A stretch of 15,165 nt of DNA. It comes from CAYQOX01 sp964419335 (GTDB taxonomy: Bacteria > Hinthialibacterota > Hinthialibacteria > Hinthialibacterales > Hinthialibacteraceae). The translations under genes and the position numbers were made by a program. The notes under the pieces were generated by a model. The model saw only the letters and a program-made list of their open reading frames with translations. It ran no database searches and was not told where the DNA came from. Of this stretch, positions 1 to 6,588 are shown piece by piece. Location: positions 1-15,165 of the forward strand of contig CAYQOX010000077.1 in NCBI GenBank assembly GCA_964419335.1, in the 5' to 3' direction. The first letter of the stretch is position 1, and each line of letters begins with the position of its first letter.

Positions 1-135
1 TTCTGTTTTCTTTTCAATGGATCAAAAAGTACTCAAATCCAGGATGAACCAAAAATAGGGCGATAAAGTGAAGTTTTAATTTCATTATAAAGCACCGGTA
101 CATGAAGTAATTACACCGGAAAATGGATTTACCCC

Positions 136-165
136 TGGACATACCCCCCGGCCATTCGTGATAAT
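136..165 (+). promoter_or_regulatory. Candidate promoter upstream of the STAS gene
   Basis: TGGACA at 136-141 (five of six match to TTGACA) is followed after 18 bases by GATAAT at 160-165 (five of six match to TATAAT). It lies about 80 bases before the STAS start codon in a 245-base stretch with no convincing gene. Two near-consensus boxes at acceptable spacing are suggestive only; AT-rich DNA produces such pairs by chance. Confidence 0.3.
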
Positions 166-245
166 AATAACTTGTCAACTTGATTCACATTAGGGACCAA
201 CGGTGGGGGAGATCACTTTTTGAGATATTCGTAAAGGAATGATCG

Positions 246-578
246 ATGAATGCAGACAATTTGCAAATTACGGAACAACAACTTGATGATTTCTTAGAGA
301 TCCAAGTCGCAGGCGATCTAATCATTACCAATGCAAAAAGTTTACAGCGGCATATCGATAAGGCCATAGAAGAGAATCAATACGATCAGATTTTAAACTT
401 ATCGAAGATTGACTACATTGACAGTTTTGGTATTGGTGTTGTTGTCAAAACCAAATCAGAGATCGATAAGAAAAAAGGACGTTTGCGAGTCGTGGTGAAT
501 CCTACGCTGATGTCCTTATTTGAGAAATGTCATTTGGATGATTATATTGAGCTTCAATTAGAGGAAAGCCAGGAATAG
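246..578 (+). CDS. STAS domain protein, anti-sigma factor antagonist (SpoIIAA-like)
   Basis: A 110-residue protein that is a single STAS domain, the usual size for anti-anti-sigma factors of the SpoIIAA/RsbV type. These cytosolic proteins bind a partner serine kinase (anti-sigma factor) when unphosphorylated and release it when phosphorylated. The diagnostic segment is LSKIDYIDSFGIGV at residues 52-65; Ser60 in DSFGIG sits where the phosphorylated serine of SpoIIAA lies (DSSGLG), with Phe replacing the second serine. The C-terminal FEKCHLDDYIEL matches the last helix and strand of the fold. The start is fixed by AAAGGA at 234-239, seven bases before ATG. It is the only plus-strand gene here and is convergent with the next cluster. 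No sigma factor, SpoIIAB/RsbW-type kinase or PP2C phosphatase is in the window, so its partners are elsewhere. It could act in a two-component or chemosensory output instead. The family call is firm; the pathway is unknown. Confidence 0.9.
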   Translation: MNADNLQITEQQLDDFLEIQVAGDLIITNAKSLQRHIDKAIEENQYDQILNLSKIDYIDSFGIGVVVKTKSEIDKKKGRLRVVVNPTLMSLFEKCHLDDYIELQLEESQE

Positions 579-638
579 GAGATGCAATATCCAGGCAGAA
601 TTCCAGTTTCTTATTGATCACCATAGTGAAAAAACTAC

Positions 639-680
639 AAAAAAGGGGAAAACAATGACGAGTTGTTTTCCCCTTTTTTT
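639..680. terminator. Bidirectional intrinsic terminator between convergent genes
   Basis: A perfect 17-bp inverted repeat: the left arm 639-655 (A6-G4-A4-C-A2) pairs with the right arm 663-679, around the seven-base loop TGACGAG (656-662). Because the outer arm is all A on one side and all T on the other, either strand's transcript forms a GC-cored hairpin running into U residues. It lies 60 bases after the STAS stop and 25 bases beyond the stop of the minus-strand gene ending at 705, so it most likely terminates both. Confidence 0.9.
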
Positions 681-704
681 GGTTTTCTTTAAAAGTGTGT
701 GTTG

Positions 705-1103
705 TTATTTTTTCTTCCTTTTCTTTTTGCTATCTTTTTCTTCAACGGCAGAACGGATTAAGCCGTGTTTTTGATTAAGAGCAATCGAAACATCATGCCA
801 ATCCGTTTTAAAAGAACTAATCCGGATGGGGACTTCGCGTTTTAAAATGTATAACGTAGGCGTTTCCAATAAAATTTTCTTAGCATCTTTCCAGCAATCG
901 AAGATTCCATCGGGAACAGCCAAGGTAAGGAATTGGGCCTTTTTGGTAATTTCGATCAAAATTTTACGAAATTCAACCTCATCCTCAGCTGTAATCTCTT
1001 CGGTTTCTAAACCGTATTCGAAATATTCCATATATTTCTGCCACAGTTTAACGAATTCCTGTAAGCGTTGGATAAGAACTTCTACGGGAACATCCTTTAC
1101 CAT
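705..1103 (-). CDS. Conserved-looking 132-aa helical protein, paralog of the 4887-5285 product
   Basis: Function not recognised. The 132-residue product has no signal peptide or membrane segment and is predicted mostly helical, with a lysine-rich tail (DSKKKRKKK). It aligns over about 110 residues, with one gap, to the other 132-aa protein at 4887-5285. By my count about 30 positions are identical, including IQ..Q.F..LW..Y.E.F near the N-terminus, an acidic linker ending EEF or VEF, L..T.TL..L in the middle, and WH...I.LN...G near the C-terminus. It is therefore a divergent duplicate. An in-frame stop lies just upstream of this ATG, which makes it the first usable start; the ribosome site is weak (AAAGG about 11 bases away). 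It is the last gene of the minus-strand cluster, 85 bases after the small membrane peptide gene. Lys-rich tail and Trp/Tyr-rich helices could suggest binding to a partner protein or nucleic acid, which is speculation. Confidence 0.75.
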   Translation of the reverse strand: MVKDVPVEVLIQRLQEFVKLWQKYMEYFEYGLETEEITAEDEVEFRKILIEITKKAQFLTLAVPDGIFDCWKDAKKILLETPTLYILKREVPIRISSFKTDWHDVSIALNQKHGLIRSAVEEKDSKKKRKKK

Positions 1104-1129
1104 TAGTTACTCTGCCTTTGAAAGGATTA

Positions 1130-1155
1130 ATCCTTCAAAAAAGGAGATGAAGGAT
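1130..1155 (-). promoter_or_regulatory. Intercistronic hairpin before the 705-1103 gene
   Basis: An 8-bp inverted repeat (ATCCTTCA at 1130-1137 and TGAAGGAT at 1148-1155) encloses a ten-base loop. The inner arm also belongs to the 14-bp palindrome AAGGATTAATCCTT at 1122-1135, so the arms could form alternative pairings. It sits between the small membrane peptide gene and the last gene of the cluster. No U-run follows, so it is not a standard terminator; an RNA processing or expression-balancing element, or a DNA operator, are both possible. Confidence 0.3.
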
Positions 1156-1188
1156 CTAGCAATATAGTTCGCGAATAAACTTACCTTA

Positions 1189-1287
1189 TTACTCTTTGTC
1201 AAACCACCCCATACTAAGAACAAAATAAGCAACAAAAGCAAGAATCGCGATGCAACAACCAATCTCGATGTAGTCAATAAACGTCAT
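1189..1287 (-). CDS. 32-aa single-pass membrane peptide
   Basis: A short open frame of 32 codons plus TAA. The product begins MTFIDYIEIG and has one hydrophobic stretch at about residues 8-27 (core IAILAFVAYFVL), followed by a short polar end with WFDKE. It has two adjacent cysteines (Cys11-Cys12) at the start of the membrane segment. The ATG is preceded five bases upstream by GGTGAT, an exact complement of the 16S rRNA tail, which argues for real translation. It lies between the giant lipoprotein gene (stop 81 bases upstream) and the second 132-aa gene (start 85 bases downstream), all on the minus strand. This is the expected form of a small inner-membrane protein. No family is recognised. 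A chance ORF of this length is possible, but a clean transmembrane profile plus ribosome site plus operon position together make it credible. Confidence 0.6.
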   Translation of the reverse strand: MTFIDYIEIGCCIAILAFVAYFVLSMGWFDKE

Positions 1288-1368
1288 GAGTTATCACCCG
1301 TTTGATCACCGCAAATATGAGATTTTTCAATCGGTGGAGCATGTGCCTCAGAGAAAAAGAACGAAGAA

Positions 1369-4300
1369 TTAAGGTCCTTCATAATTGAAGTAGAAATCGC
1401 CAATTTCGCTTTCCCATTGTTTAAGTTTCCAATCCACAATTTCTTTGGGAGACATTTTACGGTGCGATTCGATTTTAAACATTAGATCATCGTTGATATT
1501 AACAACTTTGTAAAGGTGATCAAACGCATTATTTAAGCGTCGTTCACGATATTTGATATCATGGACATCGCTTTGTCCATAGAAATGAAAACCTTCAGCG
1601 GCTTTACGAAAATGTTCGAAAGACTTAATGACTTTATTATGGTACGAAGTCATGGTTTCTGGAGGATTCATATCTTTGACATTTTCCTCCAAGTTTTGAG
1701 AAATGATAAGCAGATTTTTGGTGGTGATTTCTCCCTGGAGAGAACGGTACATGGATTTCATTGTTTGATCCAGTTTGTGTTCCGTGGAGCGAGCCGCAAC
1801 AATGATATCTCGGGGCATACTACCAATATAGCCGAAATCTTGGATGGCTTTATTCATATCATTTAAAGCCGATTCGACGGAAGCCAAATAATTATCTTCT
1901 TCATCGGCTTGTTGGGTGGCGAGTAGCAATTCGGGGGCTTCTTTTTCTAATTTTTGCAGACGTTCAGCAATGCCTTCATAATCATCCCCCCGAATAGAGT
2001 TTCGGAGCCATTGCAATTCTTTAGTCAGTTCTCGCAGCCAATCACCGTAATATTTATTGGCTCCAGCGTCCTGAGCATCTTCCAGCACATCGGCCACTTC
2101 TTCCGTTCGTTGCAGAGCCACAGTGTTGATTGTTTCAGGAAGAGTATCTTTGTTTTCCAGCGCTTGGAGATATTGCTGATAGGCCTCCGCATAGGTCTGT
2201 CCTTCTTCGGGTGACATAAGCATATCTAAAGTATCCTGGAAGAGTTGAGAATCTTCAGGAACGATCGAGAGGGCATTTTTCTGTTCAAATTCATTTAAGT
2301 CTTCGCGAAGTTGTTGGGCTAAAATCTTACGATTTTCTTTTTTCACTTTGGCCATGGCTTTTTCGGCGACTTTTTCTGTCTTTTCGGCTTGCTCATAGGC
2401 CTTAGCCCATTCTTCCAAATCAATCAAACGATTGAGTTCGGAAACGTGGGACAAGAGTTCCATTTTGGTTTCCCGTCCCGAACGATTGAGAGCATTCTCG
2501 CCGATCCAAGAAGCATCATCGCCAAATTCGGTGGCTTTTTGTGTCAAGGTATCCCGCATATTATTCCAAATGGTATCACGGGCATTACGGGCGGCATCGG
2601 CTTCTTGGTAGGACAAGGCATAGTCTTGATCAACTTGAGCCACCTTGGCTTCCGTCAGATGATTCAAGGCTTGGCGATAAAGAGAGGGAGTTTTAATGGG
2701 AGCCAAATTTTCTTGTAACTCTTCTTTCATGCCTTCCAATTTTTTAAGAAGGGCGAAGCTGCGTTGTTGCCAAGTGAAATGTTCGGCTTCTTCGGATAAT
2801 TCCGCCGATTCTTGGGCTAAGCGATTCGCCTCATCGAAGTTTTGTTCATTTTGGGCTTTTACGGCTTGATTAAGCAAGGAAAGAGCCTCGGTCATTTCAG
2901 GTTCCGAATACTCTTTTGCTTGGGCTTGGAGAGCAGAATCGGCCTTTTCGCGAGCCGTAATGATCAAGTTATTCAATGCATCTTCCGACAGTTGGACGGC
3001 TTTTTCGGATTCATGAAAAGCGTCTTTATATTCTTCAGTTTCGAGGAGTTCGAGAGTTTTCTCGCGGGTATCGACAGCCTTGCGGAAAGCGAGCGGGCTG
3101 AGGGTATCCTGATCGGCCTCACGCGCTAATTCCAAGAATTCTTTGGATTTATTTAAGTTTTGTTCTGTTTGCAGTTGGTAAGCCCGAGCTTCTGCTTCAT
3201 TCGCCGTTTTGTTGGAGGATTCGGCTTTGCGGATACTAGAGAGATAGTTATCTTGTTCCAGTTCTTGTTTGGCATCTTCAAGGAAATCCTGAGATTGGCT
3301 ATAAAGACCGGAGACCCATTCAGGAGATTGAGCAACTTCAGCCGCTGCAATCGCTTGTTGGGCTTGTTCAATAATCTCTTCGGTCGATTCTTCGAGGGCC
3401 ATAAGGCCTTGTTCAACCACTTCAACAGCAGCGGGGACTTCTTCTTCGACTTCTTCAAACTGCCCATCGTCCATCATTTCATGGAGCGTATCGACCGTAT
3501 CTTTAACTTGGGCAAAGGCTTCAGGAGCATATTGCTCTCCTCCCTGGGAGCGCAAGGTTTCATAGGGTTGGAGAACTTTATCTAAAGCCTGTTGGGCTTT
3601 ACCTCGTCTGGCGGCCACAATCGCCTCTTGGCTAGATTGCACCACATTTTGGGAGGTGCGAAAAGCCTCAGCAAACTCTTCCTTTTCTAATAGATCTTCT
3701 ATAGCAGCGATCGATTCTTGGACTTGTTGGAGTGCGGAAGGAGCGTAGGTCTGTGCTTCTCTTTCAATGGCTTCCTCTACGTTTGCTTCTGCCGTATCTA
3801 TATTTTCTCTCGCTTGTTCTGCTAAGATCTGAAACCCTTCATCCAAAAGCCGTTGTGATTCGTTGGCGGCGGCGATGGCGGCGGCATACTCTTCATTTTC
3901 CAGTTCTGTAGACCCCGTTTCCAGGGTTTCTTCTGCTTGTTCGATGGAGGCATTGAACGCATCGACAGAAATATTTAATTGCTTCGCTTGAGTAATAAGA
4001 TCCGCGGTTTCTTGTAAAATTTCCCCTGCGGCTTTTTCTTGGGCGATGGTGATGATTTCATCCAATTGGGGGCGAATTTGATCTGCTAAGTCAATCATGA
4101 CTTGCCAATCCCCATCCCGTTCAGCCGAATCCATCTGTGAAAAGAGATCTTGGATTTCAGAATATTCATCAGGGACATGGGTGGCGGCATTTAATTGTTC
4201 AGCCTGATCCAACATTTGTTGAATTTCGTCTTTTGCCTCGCTGGCCTCAGGTTCTAAGTGAGCCACGGCCATTTGTTCCGTGCGCTGAACAACAGTTTGA

Positions 4301-4812
4301 ATTTCTTCGAGAAAATCATTTAGTTCTTGTTCAGAAATGACATTACGGTATTCATCTTCTAAGCGAGTGGTAAAATCATCCAGCTGCTGAGCGACCGGGT
4401 TCATTTCGCTAGGATCAAGAAACCCTTCATCACGCGCTTTTTGGATATTGTCTTCTCCGGCAGCGATCGCATCCCGAATATCGGCAATCTGTTGGTCCAC
4501 ACGACTTTTAACATCAGCCACTTGAACCCGTGCGGCTTCAAAGCGGGCTGCCGCTTGTTCTGCGGTGGTGATCGCATCCTCATATTCACCCGCATCAAAT
4601 TGGGACTGGGCTTGATTCAATAAATTATTAGCATCGCCAAAGGTATCTGGGGAATAGCGGGGCGCTTGGGCTGCTTGAGCTTCTTCTTTCGCCTCTTCTG
4701 CTTGGGTCAAGGTTTTTTGTGCTTCCCGTTTGGCACATCCAACCACAAGCAACAATGAAAGCATAGAAATGCAGAACAATCCGTACCATTTTTTCGACAC
4801 TCGCAGGTTCAT
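1369..4812 (-). CDS. Giant lipoprotein (1147 aa) built of tandem DUF4398/TPR-like helical repeats
   Basis: The chosen ATG has AAGGAG eight bases upstream and gives a textbook lipoprotein signal: MNLRVSKKW, a hydrophobic run, then LLVVGC with lipidated Cys26. A longer reading from an ATG at 4887 would put 25 extra residues before the signal and is unlikely. After Cys26 the next residue is Ala, not Asp, so by the E. coli sorting rule an outer-membrane anchor is expected. Residues about 50-815 carry around ten degenerate copies of a helical hairpin module: (Y)xP near its start, then L..A, then (E/D)(E/D/G)(Y/F)..A...A..A. Clear copies begin near residues 52, 213, 279, 355, 427, 497, 569, 633, 706 and 762. 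The pattern resembles DUF4398 and TPR-like lipoproteins. The region is rich in Glu, Gln and Ala and strongly acidic. Residues about 970-1147 form a different, more aromatic and basic C-terminal helical domain. No catalytic motif is seen; a periplasmic scaffold or spacer role is inferred. It sits inside the paralog-flanked cluster. Confidence 0.85.
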   Translation of the reverse strand: MNLRVSKKWYGLFCISMLSLLLVVGCAKREAQKTLTQAEEAKEEAQAAQAPRYSPDTFGDANNLLNQAQSQFDAGEYEDAITTAEQAAARFEAARVQVADVKSRVDQQIADIRDAIAAGEDNIQKARDEGFLDPSEMNPVAQQLDDFTTRLEDEYRNVISEQELNDFLEEIQTVVQRTEQMAVAHLEPEASEAKDEIQQMLDQAEQLNAATHVPDEYSEIQDLFSQMDSAERDGDWQVMIDLADQIRPQLDEIITIAQEKAAGEILQETADLITQAKQLNISVDAFNASIEQAEETLETGSTELENEEYAAAIAAANESQRLLDEGFQILAEQARENIDTAEANVEEAIEREAQTYAPSALQQVQESIAAIEDLLEKEEFAEAFRTSQNVVQSSQEAIVAARRGKAQQALDKVLQPYETLRSQGGEQYAPEAFAQVKDTVDTLHEMMDDGQFEEVEEEVPAAVEVVEQGLMALEESTEEIIEQAQQAIAAAEVAQSPEWVSGLYSQSQDFLEDAKQELEQDNYLSSIRKAESSNKTANEAEARAYQLQTEQNLNKSKEFLELAREADQDTLSPLAFRKAVDTREKTLELLETEEYKDAFHESEKAVQLSEDALNNLIITAREKADSALQAQAKEYSEPEMTEALSLLNQAVKAQNEQNFDEANRLAQESAELSEEAEHFTWQQRSFALLKKLEGMKEELQENLAPIKTPSLYRQALNHLTEAKVAQVDQDYALSYQEADAARNARDTIWNNMRDTLTQKATEFGDDASWIGENALNRSGRETKMELLSHVSELNRLIDLEEWAKAYEQAEKTEKVAEKAMAKVKKENRKILAQQLREDLNEFEQKNALSIVPEDSQLFQDTLDMLMSPEEGQTYAEAYQQYLQALENKDTLPETINTVALQRTEEVADVLEDAQDAGANKYYGDWLRELTKELQWLRNSIRGDDYEGIAERLQKLEKEAPELLLATQQADEEDNYLASVESALNDMNKAIQDFGYIGSMPRDIIVAARSTEHKLDQTMKSMYRSLQGEITTKNLLIISQNLEENVKDMNPPETMTSYHNKVIKSFEHFRKAAEGFHFYGQSDVHDIKYRERRLNNAFDHLYKVVNINDDLMFKIESHRKMSPKEIVDWKLKQWESEIGDFYFNYEGP

Positions 4813-4886
4813 GAAAAATCTCCTTGTATGAAATTGCGCTTCACACAGATGGTGTTTTATCAGCCACCTCAAACTTAATGTCCTCA

Positions 4887-5285
4887 TTAGTCTTTTAGAG
4901 GAATTTCCAGTTCAAGATGGGTCATTAAATATCCTAAAGCTTCATTCAATCGTATCATGGTCAAATGCCATTGCATACTTAATTTCTTGAAAAAGTCAAA
5001 ATGAATACCAATCAAATTTCTTAACGTCACTGTATCTGATAGATAATTCGTGATGGGTTCGGCTTTATAATATTCCTCGCCCAAATATTCTAAAAGATAC
5101 TGATGGCGTCGTGCCAATTGGCTTTTGAGTTTGAGAAATTCTTCCTCTTTTTCCTGATCCGCTTCTTCGTCAAAATAAGCCTTTCGGAAAAGTTCGTCAT
5201 ATCGAAACCACAATTCTAAAAATTTCTGAATATATTGGATTCTGTATTCGACTTCTTCTTTTTCTTTTTGATTCCAGGCTGTCAT
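4887..5285 (-). CDS. 132-aa helical protein, paralog of the 705-1103 product
   Basis: Function not recognised. A 132-residue soluble, charged, largely helical protein without signal peptide or membrane segment. It shares length and a scattered motif set with the 705-1103 product: VE..IQ..Q.F..LW.RY.E.F at residues about 12-33, EEEF in the acidic linker, LSDTVTLRNL in the middle, and QWH...IRLNEALG near the end. The ATG is preceded by GGAG five bases upstream. It is the first gene of a minus-strand cluster, with a consensus -35 box upstream; its TAA overlaps a downstream in-frame ATG of the lipoprotein frame (TAATG), but the lipoprotein's better start is 75 bases further on. Being cytosolic while the lipoprotein is exported, the two probably do not touch directly; the membrane peptide might bridge them, which is inference. 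Confidence 0.75.
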   Translation of the reverse strand: MTAWNQKEKEEVEYRIQYIQKFLELWFRYDELFRKAYFDEEADQEKEEEFLKLKSQLARRHQYLLEYLGEEYYKAEPITNYLSDTVTLRNLIGIHFDFFKKLSMQWHLTMIRLNEALGYLMTHLELEIPLKD

Positions 5286-5317
5286 AAGAACTCCGCTGTC
5301 CTAAACAAGAATTAAAA

Positions 5318-5347
5318 CGTATATTTGCATAATGTTAAATATGTCAA
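5318..5347 (-). promoter_or_regulatory. Candidate sigma70-type promoter of the lipoprotein cluster
   Basis: Read on the minus strand, a perfect TTGACA (5342-5347) is followed after 18 bases by TATACG (5318-5323, four of six match to TATAAT). Initiation near 5311 would leave a leader of about 26 bases before the ATG at 5285. The position directly ahead of the first gene of the cluster supports the call; the -10 box is only fair. Confidence 0.45.
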
Positions 5348-5415
5348 AAGTATCTCACAAGAAAAAAGTCCATTGCACGAGAACCTCGGATGATGTTGTA
5401 AAATGTTAAGGATAA

Positions 5416-5444
5416 AGGGCGGTTACCTTGATACGTACCGCCCT
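5416..5444 (-). terminator. Possible terminator after the Gly/Met-rich protein gene
   Basis: An 8-bp GC-rich inverted repeat (AGGGCGGT at 5416-5423, ACCGCCCT at 5437-5444) with a 13-base loop. In the minus-strand transcript the stem is followed by only UUUAU, a weak U-tract. It lies about 90 bases after the stop at 5533 and upstream of the next promoter, a fitting place for a terminator. A second small inverted repeat (TGGGA at 5444-5448, TCCCA at 5456-5460) adjoins it. Confidence 0.5.
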
Positions 5445-5532
5445 GGGAGTGCGGATCCCACTTTTTACTAGTTAATATAGACCATTCCAATAATAATACA
5501 CTCCAACAACCAATAACAAATCCAAAAAATTA

Positions 5533-6432
5533 TCATGGCATTCCCGACATGGTGTTTACATTATCAACCGCCTGATTGGCTTGATCAATAGGCCGATTGA
5601 TACCACCGCCAGGTTGTTGTTGTTGCATCCCGGGTTCACCGGGTTCAAATTCCATTCCTTCTTCCATTTGTTCTTCCATATCCTCTTGGGTAGGTAAACC
5701 AGGAGGAGGTGGAAGATCGGGAATATAGCCACCCGGTCCAAGGCCATCACCGAAACCAGCGCCAGCACCTTCCATGGATTCAAAGAGGGTGGGGTCGACA
5801 GATTTCACGTATTTTTTCTCGTCGTATCCTTCAAATTGAGCCAGTTGGTTTTGCAGAAAATCCATGACTTCGCTTTCCATTTGATTTTTCCACGCCACCA
5901 AACTTCTCACGTTGGAATCTTCATTTTTGGTAACTACATTGAGACGATAAAATTCAAGCGGCCCCATTTCCTCGGCTTTTTCAATCATTTTTTCTAATTG
6001 TTTTTTGTAGCGAATAGAAAAAGGTCCAAGGTAGGTATCTCGATTTTGGTGGATTAGACTGGGGACACCGTCATAAGCCACTTCATCGCCATTGGTGCCA
6101 TCATCATAGTAATGATCAGCCGCATTTTGAACAGGAATGGGAACATACCAAACCCGACAATCGATCAAGTCGCCGAAGACAGCATCATATACTTTTTCGC
6201 CATATTTACAGGTAATGGTATTTTGGTCGCCCATACCATCGGCGCCAGGGTAACCCATTCCCATGCCGCCACCGCCCATACCATACATACCACCCATTCC
6301 CATACCGCCCATTCCCATACCGCCGCCCATGCCATATTGTTGAGCATGGAGTTGGAGTGGGGAAATGAGGTTGGAAGCGCACAGAAGACAAGCCCCAATG
6401 AGTAAGGTTGTCATAAATTTCGTTACGCGCAT
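5533..6432 (-). CDS. Exported Gly/Met-rich protein of unknown function
   Basis: A 299-residue protein. Residues 1-30 form a Sec signal peptide ending in LQLHA, with likely cleavage before Gln31. Residues 33-62 are a low-complexity tract of GM, GGM and GMGM units with occasional Tyr. Residues about 70-220 look like a folded domain with two cysteines (Cys75, Cys92) that could form a disulfide, rich in Tyr, Trp and acidic residues. The C-terminal 80 residues are again low complexity: Gly-rich, a proline run (PDLPPPPGLP), acidic EEQMEEGMEFEPGEPG, then a glutamine run and a polar tail. The start has GAGG seven bases upstream. It is flanked by its own candidate promoter and terminator, so it is probably monocistronic. 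Methionine-rich tracts can bind copper or silver, and Gly/Met/Tyr tracts can be disordered surface linkers; neither is shown here. No family is recognised. Confidence 0.75.
   Translation of the reverse strand: MRVTKFMTTLLIGACLLCASNLISPLQLHAQQYGMGGGMGMGGMGMGGMYGMGGGGMGMGYPGADGMGDQNTITCKYGEKVYDAVFGDLIDCRVWYVPIPVQNAADHYYDDGTNGDEVAYDGVPSLIHQNRDTYLGPFSIRYKKQLEKMIEKAEEMGPLEFYRLNVVTKNEDSNVRSLVAWKNQMESEVMDFLQNQLAQFEGYDEKKYVKSVDPTLFESMEGAGAGFGDGLGPGGYIPDLPPPPGLPTQEDMEEQMEEGMEFEPGEPGMQQQQPGGGINRPIDQANQAVDNVNTMSGMP
6253..6333. repeat. Low-complexity tandem repeat coding for the Gly/Met tract
   Basis: Imperfect repeats of six- and nine-base units (plus-strand CCCAT(A/T)CC and CATACCGCC types) encode residues 34-60 of the Gly/Met-rich protein. 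Part of the array holds near-identical 15-base copies of CCCATTCCCATACCG. Such repeats slip easily, so the copy number may vary between strains. Confidence 0.7.
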
Positions 6433-6489
6433 TTTATATCCTCGTTATTATTTGTATAAATTTATTTGTTTGTATTTAGCCATTGCGGG

Positions 6490-6518
6490 AAGGTATCATG
6501 AGCCCTCCCAAGTGTCAA
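6490..6518 (-). promoter_or_regulatory. Candidate promoter of the Gly/Met-rich protein gene
   Basis: On the minus strand, a perfect TTGACA (6513-6518) is followed after 17 bases by TACCTT (6490-6495), only three of six to TATAAT. It lies about 60 bases ahead of the ATG at 6432 in the 156-base gap after proC. The strong -35 box and ideal spacing are offset by a poor -10 box. Confidence 0.35.
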
Positions 6519-6588
6519 CTCGAATCATGGTGTATTCAGCTATAAACTATAATACGAAAAAGGAAATTATGGGAGAGGTATTCCCCAC

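Noticed and set aside
1..66. Possible tail of an upstream plus-strand gene at the left edge
   Set aside because: All three plus frames are open for the first 40-65 bases, so no frame can be preferred and no product recognised.
1561..4623. Several plus-strand open frames of 60-141 codons opposite the lipoprotein gene
   Set aside because: They are antisense shadows of a repetitive Glu/Gln/Ala-rich gene, with Phe-rich products that mirror that codon bias and no matching ribosome sites.
4813..4887. Longer start for the giant lipoprotein at the ATG overlapping the previous gene's stop (TAATG)
   Set aside because: It would add 25 residues ahead of a complete lipoprotein signal, whereas the ATG at 4812 has AAGGAG at good spacing and places the lipobox Cys at residue 26.
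5444..5465. Plus-strand terminator-like hairpin (TGGGA, TCCCA, then C and five T)
   Set aside because: The stem is only five base pairs and no plus-strand gene lies upstream of it for thousands of bases.
6500..6547. 15-codon plus-strand frame in the gap after proC
   Set aside because: Too short, no ribosome site, and it overlaps the candidate promoter of the minus-strand gene.
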